A stretch of 7,008 nucleotides of DNA from Chloroflexota bacterium (lineage in GTDB: Bacteria; Chloroflexota; Limnocylindria; QHBO01): assembly GCA_013694795.1 (NCBI GenBank), contig JACDBS010000030.1:1-7008 (forward strand), written 5' to 3'. Shown piece after piece: positions 6,148 through 7,008 of the stretch. The notes under the pieces are model-generated. The model did not search any database, was not told the DNA's origin, and saw nothing but the letters and a program-made list of their open reading frames with translations. How positions within the stretch are numbered: the first letter of the stretch is position 1; every line of letters starts with the position of its first letter. A program made the translations under genes and the position numbers.

Positions 6148-6156
6148 TGCTACGCT
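6148..6156 (+). promoter_or_regulatory. Possible extended -10 box before the methyltransferase fragment
   Basis: TGCTACGCT has the form TGN-TANNNT of an extended -10 element, 42 nt before the ATG. The only nearby -35-like sequence, TTGAGA at 6138-6143, is too close to pair with it. Between this and the gene lie short repeats (GCCCAAGC twice, 14 bp apart) and the palindrome CCCCCGGGGG, whose G-run is also the likely ribosome-binding site. Confidence 0.25.
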
Positions 6157-6198
6157 TCCGCCCAAGCGCGCCTGCCCAAGCCTGCCCCCGGGGGTCCG

Positions 6199-6468
6199 AT
6201 GGCCGATCTCACCACCAACGTCCTCTACTACGGCGACAACCTCGACATCCTGCGTCGATACATCCCGGACGCCTCGGTCGACCTCATCTACCTCGACCCG
6301 CCGTTCAATTCGAACCGCGACTACAACGTCATCTTCCGCGACGAGTCCGGCAACGCGACCGATGCGCAGCTGCTCGCCTTCGAGGACACCTGGCACTGGG
6401 GCCCATCGGCCGAGTCGACCTACCGATACCTGACCAACACCGCCCACCACGAAGGCGTGCTGCCTTGA
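6199..6468 (+). pseudogene. N-terminal fragment of a Mod-type DNA methyltransferase
   Basis: The 89 residues match the start of a site-specific adenine/cytosine-N4 DNA methyltransferase of the beta (type III Mod-like) order. NVLYYGDNLDILRRYIPDAS leads into the catalytic motif IV, DPPF at residues 33-36, followed by NSNRDYNVIF, and later DTWHWGPSAESTYRYL. Full proteins run to several hundred residues, with the S-adenosylmethionine-binding FxGxG motif near the carboxyl end. That part, the target-recognition region and any partner endonuclease are absent. The frame ends at HHEGVLP-stop, inside the region where intact relatives continue. The TGA and its neighbours form the -35 box of the next promoter, so the cut is a junction with the DUF433 locus. 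It cannot be an active enzyme. The start is supported by a G-run (6190-6194) 4 nt before the ATG. Confidence 0.85.
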
Positions 6469-6493
6469 CCGGTCACTCCCCCAGCCATAGGCT
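6465..6493 (+). promoter_or_regulatory. Promoter of the DUF433-DUF5615 pair, probably leaderless
   Basis: TTGACC (6465-6470), an exact 17-bp spacer, TAGGCT (6488-6493), then 7 nt to the ATG. RNA would begin at or next to the start codon. The same layout precedes the truncated copy near 5300. The -35 box contains the TGA stop of the methyltransferase fragment. Confidence 0.6.
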
Positions 6494-6587
6494 CTGAGGC
6501 ATGGCTCTGGATTGGCGCGAACGCATCACCGTGGATCCCGCCATGCACCATGGTCGGCCAACGATTCGTGGCATGCGGATCAGCGTC
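6488..6587 (+). repeat. Intact partner of the duplicated DUF433 start region
   Basis: This copy matches 5311-5410 at about 81% without gaps. Further upstream only the -35 box (CTTGACC) is shared; the spacer between the boxes is not conserved and differs by 1 bp in length. Confidence 0.75.
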
Positions 6588-6728
6588 CAGGACGTCCTCG
6601 ACTATCTCGGTTCGGGAATGTCGATTGACGAGGTGCTCAGCGACTTTCCGGACCTGACGCCCGAGGACATCCAGGCGTCAATCGCCTACGCGGCCGAACA
6701 GATGCGCAAGCGGACAGCCACCGCTTGA
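6501..6728 (+). CDS. DUF433 antitoxin-like protein
   Basis: The 75-residue product is a full-length DUF433 protein. ERITVDPAMHHGRPTIRGMR carries the family signature, followed by ISVQDVLDYLGSGMSIDEVLSDFP, which reads as a small helix-turn-helix, and a helical end LTPEDIQASIAYAAEQMRK. DUF433 proteins are regarded as antitoxins of DUF5615 PIN-like proteins and as likely DNA-binding autoregulators. The stop codon overlaps the start of exactly such a gene by 4 bp (TTGA), so the two form an operon with coupled translation. There is no clear Shine-Dalgarno sequence before the ATG; a promoter 7 nt away suggests a leaderless mRNA. A truncated sister copy lies about 1.2 kb upstream. The antitoxin role is taken from the family and gene order. 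Confidence 0.88.
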   Translation: MALDWRERITVDPAMHHGRPTIRGMRISVQDVLDYLGSGMSIDEVLSDFPDLTPEDIQASIAYAAEQMRKRTATA

Positions 6729-7008
6729 GGCTGCTCTTCGATCAGAATCTGGCGCAATCGCTTGTGCGCCGACTGGGTGATCATTTTCCGGACTCAGGAC
6801 ACCTCGGCCAGGCACTCCTCGAGACCGCGACCGACGCCGCCGTCTGGATATGGGCGCGAGACCACGATTATGTCCTCGTCACGAAAGACCGCGATTTCGA
6901 GCAGGCCGTCGAGTTTCCAGGACCGCCACCGAAGTGCATCCTGATCGCTGTGGGCAACGCGACCACCGATGACGTAGAACAGCTCATTCGTCAATCGATA
7001 ACCGATAT
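6725..7008 (+). CDS. DUF5615 PIN-like toxin candidate (partial, TTG start)
   Basis: A TTG overlapping the DUF433 stop codon (TTGA) opens a frame that stays open to the window edge, giving 94 residues of a family whose members usually have about 110-120. The start is typical: MRLLFDQNLAQSLVRRLGDHFP with Asp6. Asp37 follows in ATDAAVW, then YVLVTKDRDFEQ with Asp55 and Asp57. These acidic residues make up the PIN-like active site, so a metal-dependent RNase is likely. Later CILIAVGNATTDDVEQLI matches the family's last strand and helix, so only the tail is missing. No ATG or GTG near this point would keep the LLFDQNL strand, which decides for TTG. It would be translated together with the DUF433 antitoxin. 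RNase activity and toxicity are inferred from the family. Confidence 0.87.
   Translation, partial: MRLLFDQNLAQSLVRRLGDHFPDSGHLGQALLETATDAAVWIWARDHDYVLVTKDRDFEQAVEFPGPPPKCILIAVGNATTDDVEQLIRQSITD

Noticed and set aside
5896..6450. Minus-strand frame of 184 codons
   Set aside because: Val/Gly/Arg-rich shadow opposite the methyltransferase fragment, which carries the real DPPF motif.

Overview
The window is a high-GC bacterial chromosomal segment dominated by signalling and toxin-antitoxin-type accessory genes. GC-ending codons, GTG and TTG starts, a promoter that seems to give a leaderless mRNA (TANNNT about 7 nt before ATG), and a zinc-ribbon/cyclase/ATPase/TPR regulator of a type common in Chloroflexota and Actinobacteriota point to one of those phyla, possibly a soil or sediment lineage. 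The taxon is an inference. No rRNA, tRNA, CRISPR array or complete insertion sequence was seen.

Layout from left to right: the last 40 codons of a membrane protein (+); a quiet spacer; a vapBC-like module on the minus strand (AbrB-type antitoxin and PIN-domain toxin, overlapping by 4 bp), with a candidate repeated operator at its 5' end; a DUF2442 reading frame (-) with no ordinary start codon, directly behind and in frame with the stop codon of the next gene; and a 1069-residue regulator (-) that reads zinc ribbon, class III nucleotide cyclase, STAND/AAA-type ATPase, TPR-like helical repeats. After a 159-bp divergent spacer come a small two-helix membrane protein with a highly charged tail (+) and a block of gene debris and small genes: a truncated DUF433 copy (+), a dimeric alpha/beta-barrel (ABM-like) protein (-), an amino-terminal fragment of a DNA methyltransferase (+), an intact DUF433 antitoxin-like gene (+), and an overlapping DUF5615 PIN-like gene (+) that starts at TTG and runs off the right edge.

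Two PIN-type nuclease/antitoxin pairs (vapBC and DUF433-DUF5615), a DUF2442 remnant, a duplicated and broken DUF433 copy, and a methyltransferase cut off inside the next gene's promoter together make the flanks look like a reshuffled toxin-antitoxin/defence region around the cyclase-ATPase regulator. The clearest unusual points are the duplicated DUF433 promoter-gene module, the reuse of the methyltransferase stop codon as part of a -35 box, and the paired palindromes at the vapB start. I found no convincing new multi-gene system. The regulator and the divergent membrane protein are the best candidates for an uncharacterised functional pair, and that link rests on position alone.
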